DNA of 64,000 bases from Solen grandis (GCA_021229015.1 CM037787.1:38276677-38340676); one strand, 5' to 3'. Counted from the stretch's first letter, positions 33,783 through 45,963 are shown. The notes: generated by a model not told the origin, from the letters alone. Translations and numbers: made by a program.

Positions 33783-36112
33783 ATCATAAACTTTTGTTGT
33801 TGTTTTTTGGTTTTGTTGTTGATTTTCTTTTTTTGGACTCCGGGAACATGGTGATTTGCCTTATAGTGCATACTGTAAAACCTTTGAAATCTTCTTCTCA
33901 AAAACTGCTTACAGATCTTAAAATATTTCAGCACAGATTCCTTAGCTAAATCTCTACTGAGATTGTACAATTTTTTTTTAACTAAATATTTCTGAACTGT
34001 TAGAAAACATGGCTGCTATGGTTGAGGCTGGTTTGCTTTAATATGAAGAAAAAAAGTCATCTCCCAAATTTCTTGCCATACTTTCACATGCTCTGGTATG
34101 TTCCATGGAACGAGTTTCAAGATTGTTCCAATTATTTGTCTTAATTATTTCTTAAATAAGAAAAAAATGTTCTTTTTTGAGTTAATTGTCAGAGCCATTA
34201 TACCATCTTGTTATATTTTTCTATCTCTTTATAATAATGCATAATCAAGTATTTCAACCATGGCAAAACACATTCATGGCATTGATATTTTCTAAAATTA
34301 TATATTTTTGTATATATTATGTCTTCCTGGCATGATGGGTTCCTTTTGATTATTTCCTAAATAGTGCTTTACAAGTAATCGACAACAGTAGAGAAAATAC
34401 AAAGGACTCGTAATTGCCTTATCTCTCGTTTTTTTTTTTTTAATGAGGTGTTCTTGTAATATTGAGCTTTTGCTTTTTTATTTGTTATTTTTGTGCAATT
34501 AATTATGATTATATGATATTATTTCTAGTGAAAATGTTAACTTATGTTTGCCTTATATTGTTTTCAAAATTTATTTTTGAGTAGAATTCAAAGAGAAAAA
34601 AGGAGAAATCCTCGGGGGGGGGGTGTAGATGACGTGCTAGAAAGGAAAACTGTGGCAAAGGGCCAAAAACATAAGTTATTATTCAGAACTTTTATATCAA
34701 CTTGTTGGTATAGACTTTCATAGAAACATATTTTTCAGAGAAACATTTTTTTTTAATGAAAATGGTTGAAATGGTATTCACAGTATTGGTGGTATTTTGT
34801 GTTATTTATGAATTTATCTTATCATCATATGGGTTATACACCCTTAGCTATATCAAACATTGCTAATAGTTCAGTGAGGCCTACCTGAATTATGTCATCA
34901 AGTTTGCAAAGTAGTTTCCCTTTAATAATGGCAGATTGTGAAGAGAAGCAATGATATATTTGTGATATTATGACTATTCTGTGTGAAATCCCTATAACTA
35001 GATTAAGTATATGCCATTTGTATTGTTTGTCATGCATCTTTAGCTATGTTATTAACCCGGAAGTATAACGTGTCGTGTGTCAAGAAATTTCCAGCAGGCC
35101 ATTTATTATCTGCAGTAAATACCAGTTACTCCACCATCAATATTTAAGAATAAAAAACAAGGCACACCTTTTTTTGTCAAATATGTGTATTGAAAGTAAT
35201 ATCAGACATTCTTCAAACTTGCCTTACTGTGATCTCATAATTAAAGAGAGAATTTTGTACTTTTTTTATAAGATATATTTTTTATGAATAAGAAATAATA
35301 GTACAGTCTATATTTAAGTAAATGTCTATTGAAGAAGTGTTTATACAAAAAAAATGGTTCTGTTTTATAATGTTGGTTGTCCACTGCTTAGAGTTTTCAT
35401 AATGAATGTCATATTTCTGAGAGAGAAATAAAACAGTTATTGTTGTTATTTACAAAGCATTTGTAGTTAAAGTCCTAATCTAAAAGTCCTATTCTACCAT
35501 TTAATTTTTATAATGCAAGAATCTAGACATAAATGTAAAATATATCTAAAAGATTTGATTAGACTATTTTGGATTATAAGGAGCTGCATTATTTGAAATG
35601 TCACATAGAGTGACTCAACCTGGCAGTCAGAGCACTGTGTGATTGACACTGCCCAATTAAAGATTGTTAGGGTCACGTGACAGTCTAGTCTAGTTCATTG
35701 GGTTATATTTACATTTGTTGCATATTAGAACATAGTTAAAGATGCATTTGAAGAATGCATTTGAGATGTTAATATCAATACTTAGACATTCCATCTTTAT
35801 CTGTGATATTTTACTGTATATCTATAATTGTTGATCTGATGATGAAGCATCTTATATATTGATATTTTACATTTAAGTTCATAATGTTGTGTGTCAATGA
35901 AGTATATATTTGTTGAACATTTTTTTCATATTTCAAAGAAAATAATATTTAGTGGCTGGGAATGGTGAAGGAGGATACATTATTGAAACATTTGCTGTAC
36001 ATTAATGTTGATTTTACAATGCTTCTTATGTTCTGTTTGCAAGTAATAAAGGACCACATTCTTATCTGTGACATTTTTCTGCGTTAATTGCTATTACTTG
36101 TAATAGTTTGAT
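33783..36112 (+). other. Probable SIAE 3' UTR and flank
   Basis: AT-rich, no coding potential recognised. Contains the two AATAAA hexamers annotated separately and a G run near 34613-34623. Confidence 0.4.
35427..36050 (+). terminator. Candidate SIAE poly(A) signals
   Basis: AATAAA at 35427-35432 and at 36045-36050, 2.4 and 3.0 kb past the SIAE stop. No other plus-strand gene ends between, so either could be used. The 3' UTR would then include the DNA element at 33071-33780. Confidence 0.35.
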
Positions 36113-36310
36113 ACAGTATTCTGCTTAGCACAGACATCATCAGCCGAGTATCATCTGTCATCAGGTGTTTTGCCCCTTAACTCGGAACACCCTCGAGATG
36201 TTGGGGCAGGTGGAGCTGATCAGGAACCATCTTGTCTATGCTGGTTGCCATCCTGATGTGCCACGTTGCAGCCAGAGCCAGCAGGATGTTCTTTCCGCTG
36301 ACTTCCCTAG
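36113..36310 (-). pseudogene. LINE 3'-terminal remnant, second copy
   Basis: Minus-strand frame LGKSAERTSCWLWLQRG, followed by GWQPA and RVKGQNT. It is the same segment as the distal half of 16002-16396 and about 70-75% identical by eye at nucleotide level. It carries stops. Confidence 0.6.
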
Positions 36311-36340
36311 AGTATGAGCCGCCGTGGATCGATCTATCCA

Positions 36341-37504
36341 GAGGTTTTGACAATAAAACACAAATTGATGCTATCTTACTTGATTTCAGTAAAGCATTTG
36401 ACAAAGTACTTCATCAATGTCTCCTCCAGAAGCTTGATCACTATGGTATCCAAGGTAGCATGCTTTCCTGGCTGACCAGCTTCCTGTTATGGCATACCCA
36501 GTGTGTCGTCTTGGATGGTTTTTCATCATCATCATCGTCGTCTTAAGTGATCGCCTCACTCTAAGAAGAGTATATTCGCGATTTTCTTCTGCACCAGCTC
36601 GATCAGTTGTGTCAGGAGTGCCTTAAGGAAGTGTTTTTGGACCACTTCTTTCCTTGCATATATAAATGATATGCCAAGTTGAGTCAGGTCAGCTGTCTGC
36701 CTGTTTGCTGATGATCGTTTGATCTGTAGAAAAGTGCAAAACAAGGACAATGCCAGGCAGCTTCAAGAAGACTTCGACAGTCTCGAAGAGTGGAAGCATG
36801 ATAAGCAGATCTCTTTTCATCCAGAAAAGTGTGAAGTCATTCACATCAGCACTAAACGCAAAATTCTCATGAGCCAATACACCATCCATGGTAAAACACT
36901 CTCTTCAAAAATCTCAGTCAAATATCTTGGAGTCTCCATCACTTACGTTTCATGGACAAACCATGTCAATAACATAACCAATAAAGCAAATTCAACAATC
37001 TCCTTCATCAGAAGGAATATCTCTACCTGTTCACCCAAGGTCAATGCAAATGCATACCGTACATACATAAGCCCTTGCCTGGAGTATGCATCTTCAGTCT
37101 GGCCCCTCACAGACTATCTTATCAACCAACTTGAGATGGTACAGCAGAGAGCTGCCCGCTTTGTAAAAAATGACTTCTCAAGGACCAGTAGTAAAAACAA
37201 CATGCTGAATGACTTAGGATGGAAAACCCTACAACACCGCAGAAATTCCACCCGTTTGATCATGCTATATAAGATTCTACACAATCATGTAGACATCAAA
37301 CCATCTCCTCCTTTAATCCCGTCAAGTAACATCACTAGAGGGCACAGCCAACAATTCATCCAAATCTCTGCAAAAAAATCAGCATACCTATACAGCTTCT
37401 ATCCAGCATCTATCGTTCTCTGGAACAAACTCCCCCAAGACGTAGTCCTTCAACCTACTCTTGGCTGCTTCCAGTCTACTCTTGCAAGACTGGGAACCAA
37501 ATAA
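36341..37504 (+). pseudogene. LINE reverse transcriptase, 5'-truncated and broken
   Basis: Non-LTR retrotransposon pol remnant. The frame at 36345-36520 gives TQIDAILLDFSKAFDKV and later YGIQGSMLSWL. An 80-bp disturbance follows (36525-36605, with a tcatcatcatcatcgtcgtc run and a stop). VVSGVP-stop-GSVFGPLL and a frameshift come next; AYINDMP and LFADD (catalytic box) then lead into an open frame 36719-37504. That frame includes LEEWKHDKQISFHPEKCEV, SVKYLGVSI, SPCLEYASSVW and QQRAARFV, ending at TAA 37502-37504. Thumb and C-terminal arrangement resembles CR1/L2/Jockey-group elements. No endonuclease is present. Non-functional. Confidence 0.88.
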
Positions 37505-37691
37505 GCTTATCTGCAAATTATTTTTAACTCATCTGTACATATATAAAAATTTTATCTTTAAAAAAAGCTTTCTTGACTGCTACGCACGCTCAGTATTTTT
37601 TATCCACATTGCGAAAATACTCAAATTTTGAGTCGTGCGATTACTGAAGATGATAATGATGATGAAGGTAACTAATGCAAGTGGCATATTT

Positions 37692-37900
37692 TTAGCTCAC
37701 CTGAGCACAACGTGCTTATGGTGAGCTTTTGTGATGGCCTTTTGTCCGTCGTCTGTGCGTGCGTCCGGCGTCAGCAATTTCCTATAAACAACATCTTCTC
37801 CTAAACTACTGAATGGATTTTGACCAAACTTCACAGGAAGTTCAAGATTGTTAAAATATTTTGATTGGTTGAAAAAGAAGGCCACAGGAGCTAAAAATAT
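37692..37900 (-). mobile_element. End-conserved element, left part of a split copy
   Basis: 'agctcacctgagcacaacgt' with the same terminal dyad as 26201-26236, and 'gattttgaccaaacttcaca'. Homology to 26200-26450 stops at 'aggagctaaaaata' and resumes at 39124. Confidence 0.75.
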
Positions 37901-39123
37901 AACAAGAAAAGATTAAAACAATTGTTTAAATGGACTGCTTATAATAAGCATTCCGTCCGCCTCTCTATCTCTTTTCTGCTGCTTTGACCTTATAACCTAA
38001 CCTGTCTATGCACAGGACCTTCATATTAAAAATGACCTTTCTTTATATTATTCATATAGAGAGGTGCAGTAATTATTTTATAATTTTCTCTGCATGAGTT
38101 CTGGGACTCACTATGCTTAAAAAATATGATTCCCAATTCAGATAGTTTGCATGATCTTCCTTCAATCTAAATAGCATTTTCCATAAGATGTAGAATGCAT
38201 GGGTGAAGCAAAATCACTGGAGTGGTTTAAAATATTTTTTTAAAATAATAATTAAATTTTAAAAACAATCGATATCTCTATATTATTTATACATAGGTCG
38301 ATTTTTTTTCTTTTTGTGGTCTATGTTTAAATCAAAAGGAAGCAAATACAAATTAACAAAAGCAAAATAATGGATGTATATACATATATAACTCAAGAAT
38401 TTTCAAAAATGAGAATTAAAAAAAAAAGGGGGGGGGGGGGCCCAGCTGGAATCAAACTCGGACCTCTTGAAGGAAAAGTCTACAACGACGCTCTTACCGA
38501 TTGAGCTAATTCCACAAACGTGGAATTGCGATGCAAATAAGGCAATCTATAGGTAATTATTTCTGTAGCAAAAACAGCAGCGCTACACAGACACATTTAC
38601 TGCATTCCACCGTGCGTTCTTTATATTACGCTTACATATTAATAAGATAAATATTACGCCTTACTTATCCCACCCGTCATGTAATAAGTAAACTACTATG
38701 TATAATTACAATCTCAATAGAAAACATGAAATGTCCGACGAGCGAAGCGAGAAGTAGGTCATAAACTTTATATATAAACATCATTAAAATACAAACATAA
38801 GCAGCCTAATAACTTATTAAATATATGCATTATCATTCACACACGAAACTATTTTTAAAAAAAACCCCATAAAACACATAGTTGATACCCAAACGATTAC
38901 ATAGAAAATTATCGGTCACTGAAAACTATTACAATCATGCACAGCTTTACATTCTGACTGTAGTACCAATTTGCACATGCGCAAGGGCAACGGAAGCGAA
39001 AACCCATTCTAATTGGACATACTAATATATACACATGTACATACTAATATATACACATGTACATACTAATATATACACATGAGTTAATCGCAGTAATGTG
39101 TATACAGTACTGAATACCGTCCA
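37901..39123. mobile_element. 1.2-kb insertion with tRNA-like segment, copy 1
   Basis: Interrupts the element at 37692/39124. The part from 38410 on aligns with 41775-42280 (both have 'aacttattaaa', 'ctgaaaacta', 'taccaatttgcacatg') and both end 'actgaata...gtccagaaaa'. On the minus strand, 38520-38446 reads as a tRNA-like head (A-box-like TTAGCTCAATCGGTAAGAGC, B-box-like GAGTTTGATTCC). Class unknown. Confidence 0.5.
38446..38520 (-). repeat. tRNA-like SINE head
   Basis: Minus strand: TTAGCTCAATCGGTAAGAGC then, 30 bases on, GAGTTTGATTCCAGC. These positions match RNA polymerase III A and B boxes. Stem pairing is imperfect and it sits in a repeat, so it is not called a functional tRNA. Confidence 0.5.
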
Positions 39124-39400
39124 GAAAATGCAAACTTTGAAAATATTCTTCTGCAAAACTGCAATGCCTAGAGCTTAAATATTTGGTGTGTGACATTATC
39201 TAGTGCATCCCAACCAAGTTTGTTCAAATCATGACCCTGGGGTCAAAATTTGCCCTGCCCCAGGGGTCACTTGATTTTACATAGGCTTATATAAGATTAA
39301 AAAAAAAAAACTATAAAAAAATTTCTTCTCAGAAACCACAAGGCCTGGAGTTTAGATGTTTGGTGCATTGTCTAGTGGATCTCTACTATTCAAAGTACAT
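39124..39400 (-). mobile_element. End-conserved element, right part of the split copy
   Basis: 'aaaatgcaaactttgaaaat', 'gcctagagcttaaatatttg' and 'ccaggggtcacttg' continue the homology to 26455-26640. The distal end is lost. Confidence 0.65.
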
Positions 39401-40780
39401 GAGCATGCACTTAAAATAATTAGGGTGTGAAATGCAGCAGTATCCGAGAATAGCCGATATCTGGAAATACCCGAAACTGCGCTTCATTCATTCGTTTTTC
39501 TTTTGTTTATGTATGTGGAAAGGGTTTTTTCTCATATTTGATGTACATTTTCAATCAATTTTTGTATATACATCGAGATTTTCCCATTCTTATAAACATT
39601 TCTTTTTATGTATTCAATTATCAGTCTGTAAATTTAGCAATAAATCTATTCATTTATTGTTTAATTAATAAATAAACTAATTAGATAAGCAATTTTTAAT
39701 GATTTATTTATTACAGCATTTAAATCAGAGAGATACAGTACCTGAATTAAAATTATTTCATCTCTTATGTGTTCATTATCACATTTAATATCGATTTGTA
39801 ACTTTTTATATAAATAGTCGAACTAATCTTCTATCATTCATTAATCTTTATGCAATACTTTTTCTTATCTTTAATGTATATTTTGAAAAAGTTTCTGTGT
39901 TAGTATTTATATATTGCGAGGTTTCATGAATGAAAAAATGATTGTATTTTTACTAATAAATATATTAATTTGGTCATTTACTTATTTATATATAACATTA
40001 TTTAATATATATGTATATATTTATTGTACATGATTTGTCATGAATCTTTTATAGTTTTTTTTAATATTTTTCTTATATAAGCAATCAAACCAATGTACAG
40101 TCTTTGCATTAGTGCCCCTTAAAATGACAGCGAATTTAGACATATAATAATTACCTTCATTTGCTCTTTCAACCAACTGCCAAGCTGTTTCCGGACCTCA
40201 AAGAATTGCAGTTTTTGGGTTTTTTTGTTTTTTTTCATCTCTATGAAGTTTATGTCGGTTTGACCAAAGAATTTCCGCTATTCGTGTGATGGAAATGTAT
40301 CAAGTTAGGTAATAGACATGTCAATTAAATCCACAAATTGGGACAATGAAGATGCGTTCTCCGACATTTTTGGAACAGCTTCTGCCATAAAGGTACACCA
40401 CAGATACAGAAAGATGTATGATTCAGTATAAGATAGTGTTGTCTATGGAACATGCACGAGATCATTGTGTAAAGCTGACATACGAGTCACGTGGTCTAAG
40501 TCGGATAGATAAACTTGTGCAGTCGTGTATGCTTTACAAAGAGAGTAAAATTACCTGGCATTGCAATCGCCGGCTAAGCAATCTATAAATAAGAGACTGT
40601 GACGTAACTAGCTTACACTAGTCATTCAGACCGGTGTTGACACATTGACCCCCACAGAATAATGACCCCGGTCATAGTACTATGATCCCCGGTCATAATA
40701 TTATGAAACCCTACCCCCAACGTGAAGAAAAGTGACCCTCACAAAGGATTGTGACCCCCAAAGACATGATATGACTATTT
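39401..40780. other. AT-rich intergenic sequence
   Basis: Nothing coding recognised. A short repetition of 'tgaccccggtcata'-like words occurs at 40657-40700. Confidence 0.4.
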
Positions 40781-41008
40781 GAGTTTACCGTCACTTCGAC
40801 AGTATTTCAGTCATATAGCGACGTCCAGCTAATTAGAGGTGGAGGAAGACCCCGAATGCACGGAGGCATCCGGGTAGAACCACTGACCTATCGCAAGCCA
40901 GCTGGAAGGCTTCCTCACATGAAATCCGAATGACCCTGCCAGGATTCAAACCCAAGCGGAGAGGGGCTGAGTGAGTGTTAAAGTCAGCGACTTACCCTCT
41001 CGGCCACG
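40781..41008 (-). mobile_element. tRNA-derived SINE, near full length
   Basis: Reverse complement of the family at 44180: tail 'tttaccgtcacttcgacagt' at the left, 'gcaagccagctggaaggctt' in the body, B-box complement 'ggattcaaaccc', and the head 'ccctctcggccacg' (A-box complement) at the right. Confidence 0.8.
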
Positions 41009-41109
41009 TTATTATTGTATATAATAATAGTAAAAAATGATATTCTGATATACCCTTAAATATGTTTATGAAGTCTAAAATTGACCCCATGATTAGTTAC
41101 AGAGAAGAA

Positions 41110-41770
41110 AAAACATCCAAGTAAGAAAAGCATTGATTTGTAATATATTCCATCAAGAGTTATCTACCTAAATAGTATGATACCCCTTAACATGTTTAAG
41201 ATGTTTCAAATCAGTTCCATACCTGGATACTGAGAATTATAAGCATGAAAGTACTTTGCATACAAAACTTACACTAAAATATCAAAGTTAAAAAGGGGCC
41301 ATAATTTGTTACATATTCAATCAAGAGTTATCTACCTTAATATGTAGTATGATACTTCTAAACATATCTAAGATGTTTCAAATCAATCCCATGCCTGGCT
41401 ACTGTGATATAAGCATGAAAGTACTGTGCATGCAAAACTTTAAATAAAATTTCTTAGTTAAAAAGGGGCAATATTTTTTATGAAATTCAGGCAAGAGTTA
41501 TCTACCTTGGTCGTTTGATGCCCTTTAACATATTCAAAAACTTCCAAGTCAATACCGTAAATGGTTAGTAAGATATAGACTGGATAGTAGCGTGCATGCA
41601 AAACTTTAACCAAAATTTCTACGTTAAAAAAGGGCCATAATTTGTATTAAATTCAGCCAAGAGTTATCTACCTTGGTCTCTGATGCTTCTAAACATTTTC
41701 TTAAACTTCCAAGTCAATACCGTGAATGATTATTGAGATATAAGCTGGATAGTGACTTGAATTAACCAAA
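41110..41770 (+). repeat. ~168-bp tandem repeat, four units
   Basis: 'agagttatctacct' recurs at about 41157, 41324, 41490 and 41660. Each unit also has 'agtacttt/gtgcatgcaaaact' and 'gttaaaaaggggccata'. Units are diverged. Confidence 0.7.
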
Positions 41771-41774
41771 TTAA

Positions 41775-42283
41775 AAAAAAGGTCAACCTGAGCAGAATTC
41801 CAACGACGCCACAGCTGACGATGTCCACCCGGACATCATCATTTTAAAGGACGGAATTTTTATTGAAAAACCTGTCCAATTAAAATGCAAATGACATTAT
41901 TTATAAGTAATTAACTATATCACAACAACAACAGCACTACACAGTTCGACAGAATTTAATGCATTATCTACACCAATCGTTCATTTTACAGTAACATATT
42001 AATAAACATTACGCATTATTATCTCACACATCATTAATAAAAACCATTATTAAACAGAAAATACAACACCGACTAATAACTTATTAAACATTATCAATAT
42101 TACGTGAAACTATTTAAAACACACAGTGACAAAACACATATTTGATTACCTGAAACAATCACATAGATATTTATGGCTCACTGAAAACTATTTCAATCAC
42201 AACTTTACATTCAACTGCAATACCAATTTGCACATGATTTAATAACAGTAATACATATATATACTGAATAGTGTCCAGAAAAT
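41775..42283. mobile_element. Insertion element, diverged copy 2
   Basis: Collinear with 38410-39123, with the same right end 'gtccagaaaa'. The tRNA-like segment is decayed to 'cagaattccaacgacgccac'. Confidence 0.5.
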
Positions 42284-42483
42284 TCAGATGATGATAATAT
42301 ATATTATTGTTAACAAGATCCTACATAAACATCTCAAACACTGTTGCATTTTTTGAATGACATCAAAATACAATATATACATGCTGACAGGTAGATGTTA
42401 TAAATGAAGTACCTAGATAATTATTTTAATGTAGCTTCGTGATACATAAAGTTATATTTTGTATTTTTAAAGACTTAGAAAAT

Positions 42484-42870
42484 TTACGTAATTGCGCAGC
42501 ATATTGCATATAACCTTCCCCAAGATAGCGATATAACATAGGTTCATATGTTGTCATTTTCTGAAAGAAGGTACATTTGTAACAGCCCACACCGTGTCCC
42601 ATAGGGATTGTGACATTTATTCTTTGATATCACTGAATAGCCTCATCTAAGTAGACAATATATGAACCTATGTTATATCCCTATCTTGGGGAAGGCTATA
42701 TGCAATATGCTGCGCAATTACGTAATGGTGGGACAAAATTGAATTATTTTCTGAAAGAAGGTACATTTGTAACAGCACACGCCGTGTCCCCTAGGGAGTG
42801 TGACACTTATTCTTTTGATATGTTGACAACATAAGAACCTGTGTTATACCTCTATTATGGCGATAGCCAT
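42484..42870. repeat. Fold-back element with 66-bp arms plus extra half copy
   Basis: Arms 42484-42549 and about 42661-42726 are inverted repeats with about two mismatches in 66 ('ttacgtaattgcgcagcata'...). The loop 42555-42640 ('ctgaaagaaggtacatttgt', 'gtgtcccatagggattgtga') is repeated directly at 42744-42825 and followed by a decayed right arm. It looks like one complete and one partial MITE-like unit, about 330 bp upstream of the TXNL4A 5' exon. Confidence 0.7.
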
Positions 42871-43194
42871 ATAGAGTCTATAATACCCTCTGCCAAAACG
42901 TATTGGTTGAACAAATATTATATGTATGTATATAAGTTGCAAAATTTTTTTTTATAATTAATTTGCAAATTTATGAAGTTTCCGTCTTAAATTCACTACT
43001 TTAAACATCCCACCAAGAAATATTTTATATCGCAATAATCGTTTTTTCGTCATTTTCTGTTTGGTCCCGTAGAATAAACCGGTCCGAATTAAACACTGTC
43101 AATTCAAGGGACGTAATTATTTCCGGTACATCGTTATTAACTTCTAGCTTGATTTTATCGTTGAATTGGGCTTTCAATTTCCAGTTTGTTTAAA

Positions 43195-44534
43195 GTAAGT
43201 TTTACCATATTTTGGTTTCTAGGTAATTTCCGTGAATTAGATATCAGTTTTTCCAAGAGTCGGATACATTTTTTTTATATTCCTCAATTTTTCATCTTAT
43301 GGTGTCAGTGGAATTATACTTTGGCAGTTGCAAATATTTTCGCCTCAATAAGCAAATCTATAGGAGCCATACTGTTCTTTGCAGAGTTCTTATGCTTCAG
43401 GGCATGATTTTTCAACCTTGGTGCCTTATCCCTCACTTAGCATGCCCATACATGCTTCTGTAATGACATAAAAAAATCCCCAGTTTCATTTTCAAAGAAA
43501 TTACTTCGGACAATGATTTTAAGCTGAATTTGATTGATACGCGGATGAACATTCACACACACATATTATATATAAATATATGTGTGTGTCATCCTGGTAC
43601 CATTTAACTTAACATGGCCATGTTCCCAGTTTATTCATCATGTTCCAGTGTCATTTACCAGAGGCGTGAATACCAGTACCAAAAATAGCATGTTGAGCAG
43701 CGTATTGATGGAACTACTCCACTGCCTTCATGGGCCCATGGGGTCCACCTTGGTCAACTGCCTCACTTTATTGTATATGCAGCATATGTCAGAGTCTGTT
43801 AAGAAATGAATGTGTTTTACAGGCATCGGTCTGAAATGGGCATGACATCAAAACAGATATGAAACCAAAAGAGATAGTTTGGATAAAATTTGAAATTAAA
43901 AATGATGATATAATTTTTTTTTTAGTTTAATTTTGAAACATTTCAAGATTAATTTTCTTATCCTTCAATAAATTATAAATGAACAAAAGTCACTTATGCA
44001 TGCAATTAGCTCTTGTCCCTTCTCATTTAAACATTTATTTTTTGTTAATTTTCTCTTCTGACCATTGTTTTAAAACATTTAGTTTTACATAATATGAGAT
44101 ATACAGGCTAAGTATGACATATACTTTAACAGTATTTCTCATGGTTGTGTATTTAATTTTCTAAACCTTTATTCTCATGGGGGCCGCCATGGCCGAGCGG
44201 TTACAGTCATGGACTACAAATCTCTCAGCCCCCACCGCTGTGGGTTCGAATCCCGGTAGGGACTTCGGATTTTTCATGTGAGGAAGCCTTCCAGCTGGCT
44301 TGCGGTTGGTCGAGGGTTCTACCCGGGTACCTCTGTGTACTCAGGGTCTTCCTCCACCTGTAATTAGCTGGACATCGTTATATGATTGAAATACTATCGC
44401 AGCGACGGTAAACTCCAACACAATAACAACAACTTTATTCTCATGACAGTGTATTTACTCAACCACTCCAGTATATCTTAATTTGTGTATTTTAACCAGA
44501 GTATATACAATATATTCTTTGGTCTCTTCTTCAG
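43195..44534 (+). other. Probable 5'-UTR intron of TXNL4A
   Basis: Donor AAA|GTAAGT at 43195 and acceptor TTCTTCTTCAG ending at 44534, 34 bp before the ATG. The upstream exon would be about 43090-43194; its start is not visible. Holds a SINE (44180-44432). Confidence 0.5.
44180..44432 (+). mobile_element. Full-length tRNA-derived SINE with 13-bp target duplication
   Basis: Head 'ggggccgccatggccgagcg' with A box TGGCCGAGCGG and B box GGGTTCGAATCCC (tRNA-Ser/Leu-like). Body has 'gaggaagccttccagctggc' and 'gggtcttcctccacctgtaa'. The tail is 'agcgacggtaaactccaaca' plus a CAA-rich end. CTTTATTCTCATG flanks it exactly at 44167-44179 and 44433-44445. Confidence 0.92.
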
Positions 44535-44568
44535 TTCTTGGAAATCATCGCAGTAAACAAAGGCAGCC

Positions 44569-44997
44569 ATGTCGTACATGTTACAGCATCTGCATAATGG
44601 CTGGCAAGTTGATCAAGCAATTTTATCAGAGGAGGATCGTGTAGTGATTATTCGCTTTGGCCATGACTGGGACCCTACGTGTATGGTCATGGATGAAACA
44701 TTGTACAAGTGTGCAGAAAAAATGAAAAACTTCGCAGTGATCTATCTTGTCGACATTTCTCGGGTTCCAGATTTCAACAAAATGTACGAGTTGTATGATC
44801 CATGTACTTGTATGTTCTTCTACAGGAACAAGCATATTATGATTGACTTGGGAACTGGTAATAACAATAAAATAAACTGGGCAATGGAAGATGTGCAAGA
44901 GTTCATTGACATTGTGGAAACAATTTTCAGAGGAGCTAGAAAAGGACGTGGTTTAGTGGTGTCTCCAAAAGACTATTCAACCAAATACAGATACTGA
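44569..44997 (+). CDS. TXNL4A: Thioredoxin-like protein 4A (U5 snRNP 15-kDa protein, DIM1)
   Basis: Nuclear component of the U4/U6.U5 tri-snRNP needed for pre-mRNA splicing. 142 aa, the exact family length. The thioredoxin fold lacks the CxxC redox site, as in all DIM1 proteins. Recognisable blocks: LHNGWQVDQAI (8-18), RFGHDWDPTCM (29-39), NFAVIYLVDI, VPDFNKMYELYDPCT, RNKHIMIDLGTGNNNKINWA, and the invariant C-terminus GLVVSPKDYSTKYRY. The start ATG follows 'aaaggcagcc' and is the only sensible one. The CDS is uninterrupted; a 5'-UTR intron and long 3' UTR argue for the native gene and not a processed copy. Human TXNL4A has coding introns. No frame damage is seen. Confidence 0.97.
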   Translation: MSYMLQHLHNGWQVDQAILSEEDRVVIIRFGHDWDPTCMVMDETLYKCAEKMKNFAVIYLVDISRVPDFNKMYELYDPCTCMFFYRNKHIMIDLGTGNNNKINWAMEDVQEFIDIVETIFRGARKGRGLVVSPKDYSTKYRY

Positions 44998-45957
44998 GTT
45001 GTGAGGTTGTATATGATCATAATTTTAGGAATTGAAAAGAAAAATCAAATGAGTTTGTCAAATGAGTCTCAGGCTAAGATAATTGGTAGATTTGGATTTT
45101 CTTTACAAACTCTGTATTTGAACTCAAATAAAATTCAGGATACAAGTTTGACATAGACAAGTTAAGTCTACATATGTTCAACTTAAAGCAACATATTCAT
45201 TTTAGAATCAGCCAACATTTGTAAATAAAATCACAAAGAGGATATTATCAGGTGAAGCATATTATGCAACTTGCAAGTAGTAAGATGTACACATATTTGT
45301 TTCTAGAGATTTTTTGTTGTTGAGATAAATGATTCAATAGGTTCAACTGGGTGAAAAGCTTCTTGTTGACAGAGACACACAACAAATATATTACAGTAGT
45401 CAAGCAGACTGTAGAATTAATCAAGGATACAGGTTTATTGCATAGATTCTTCTGGTGTGTTATTGTAAAATGTTTTTGTCAGTTTTGTATGGTAATTTTA
45501 ATTTTATAGTATGTTTGGAATTAGGATCACATATACACAGCATGAAGACTAGAATGTATTTTTTCTCCATAAATGAAGTTTAAATTCATTCTTTTTAGAT
45601 TATGCCTGAAACAATATCAATTAAATTAAAACTGAAAATTGCTTTCTACACATTTAACATAAACTATTATGAACATTTAGATTAGTACTTTATTAAGAAA
45701 AGGACAACAGTTTTGGTTCAAGATTAATTAATCCTTACATATTTGCCATTTACATGTATTAAGATAGACATTTACAAAGACTTTGCTAATATACCCTTTT
45801 ATATTGAAATGTAATAAAATTGCTTTCTTTTGATATTTCAGTAAATATCATAATCAAGAATTAATGTCATAAGTTTCATTTCTCAGTAACAGTTGTTTAC
45901 TTGTGTTTATTTTGAAGAAAGGAAATGTGCTAAAATGTGATGTAGTGAAACCTATGT

Positions 45958-45963
45958 AATAAA
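45958..45963 (+). terminator. Poly(A) signal of TXNL4A
   Basis: AATAAA 960 bp after the stop, followed within 20 bases by an A-rich stretch. 44998-45957 shows no coding potential and is taken as 3' UTR. Confidence 0.5.

Noticed and set aside
37100..37504. Domesticated reverse-transcriptase gene from the 261-codon open frame
   Set aside because: It is the distal part of a LINE with upstream stop, frameshift and insertion, and has no start of its own.
44180..44262. A functional tRNA gene at the SINE head
   Set aside because: A and B boxes are present, but the acceptor stem does not close, homologous heads recur in other copies, and the target duplication encloses the whole 253-bp SINE.
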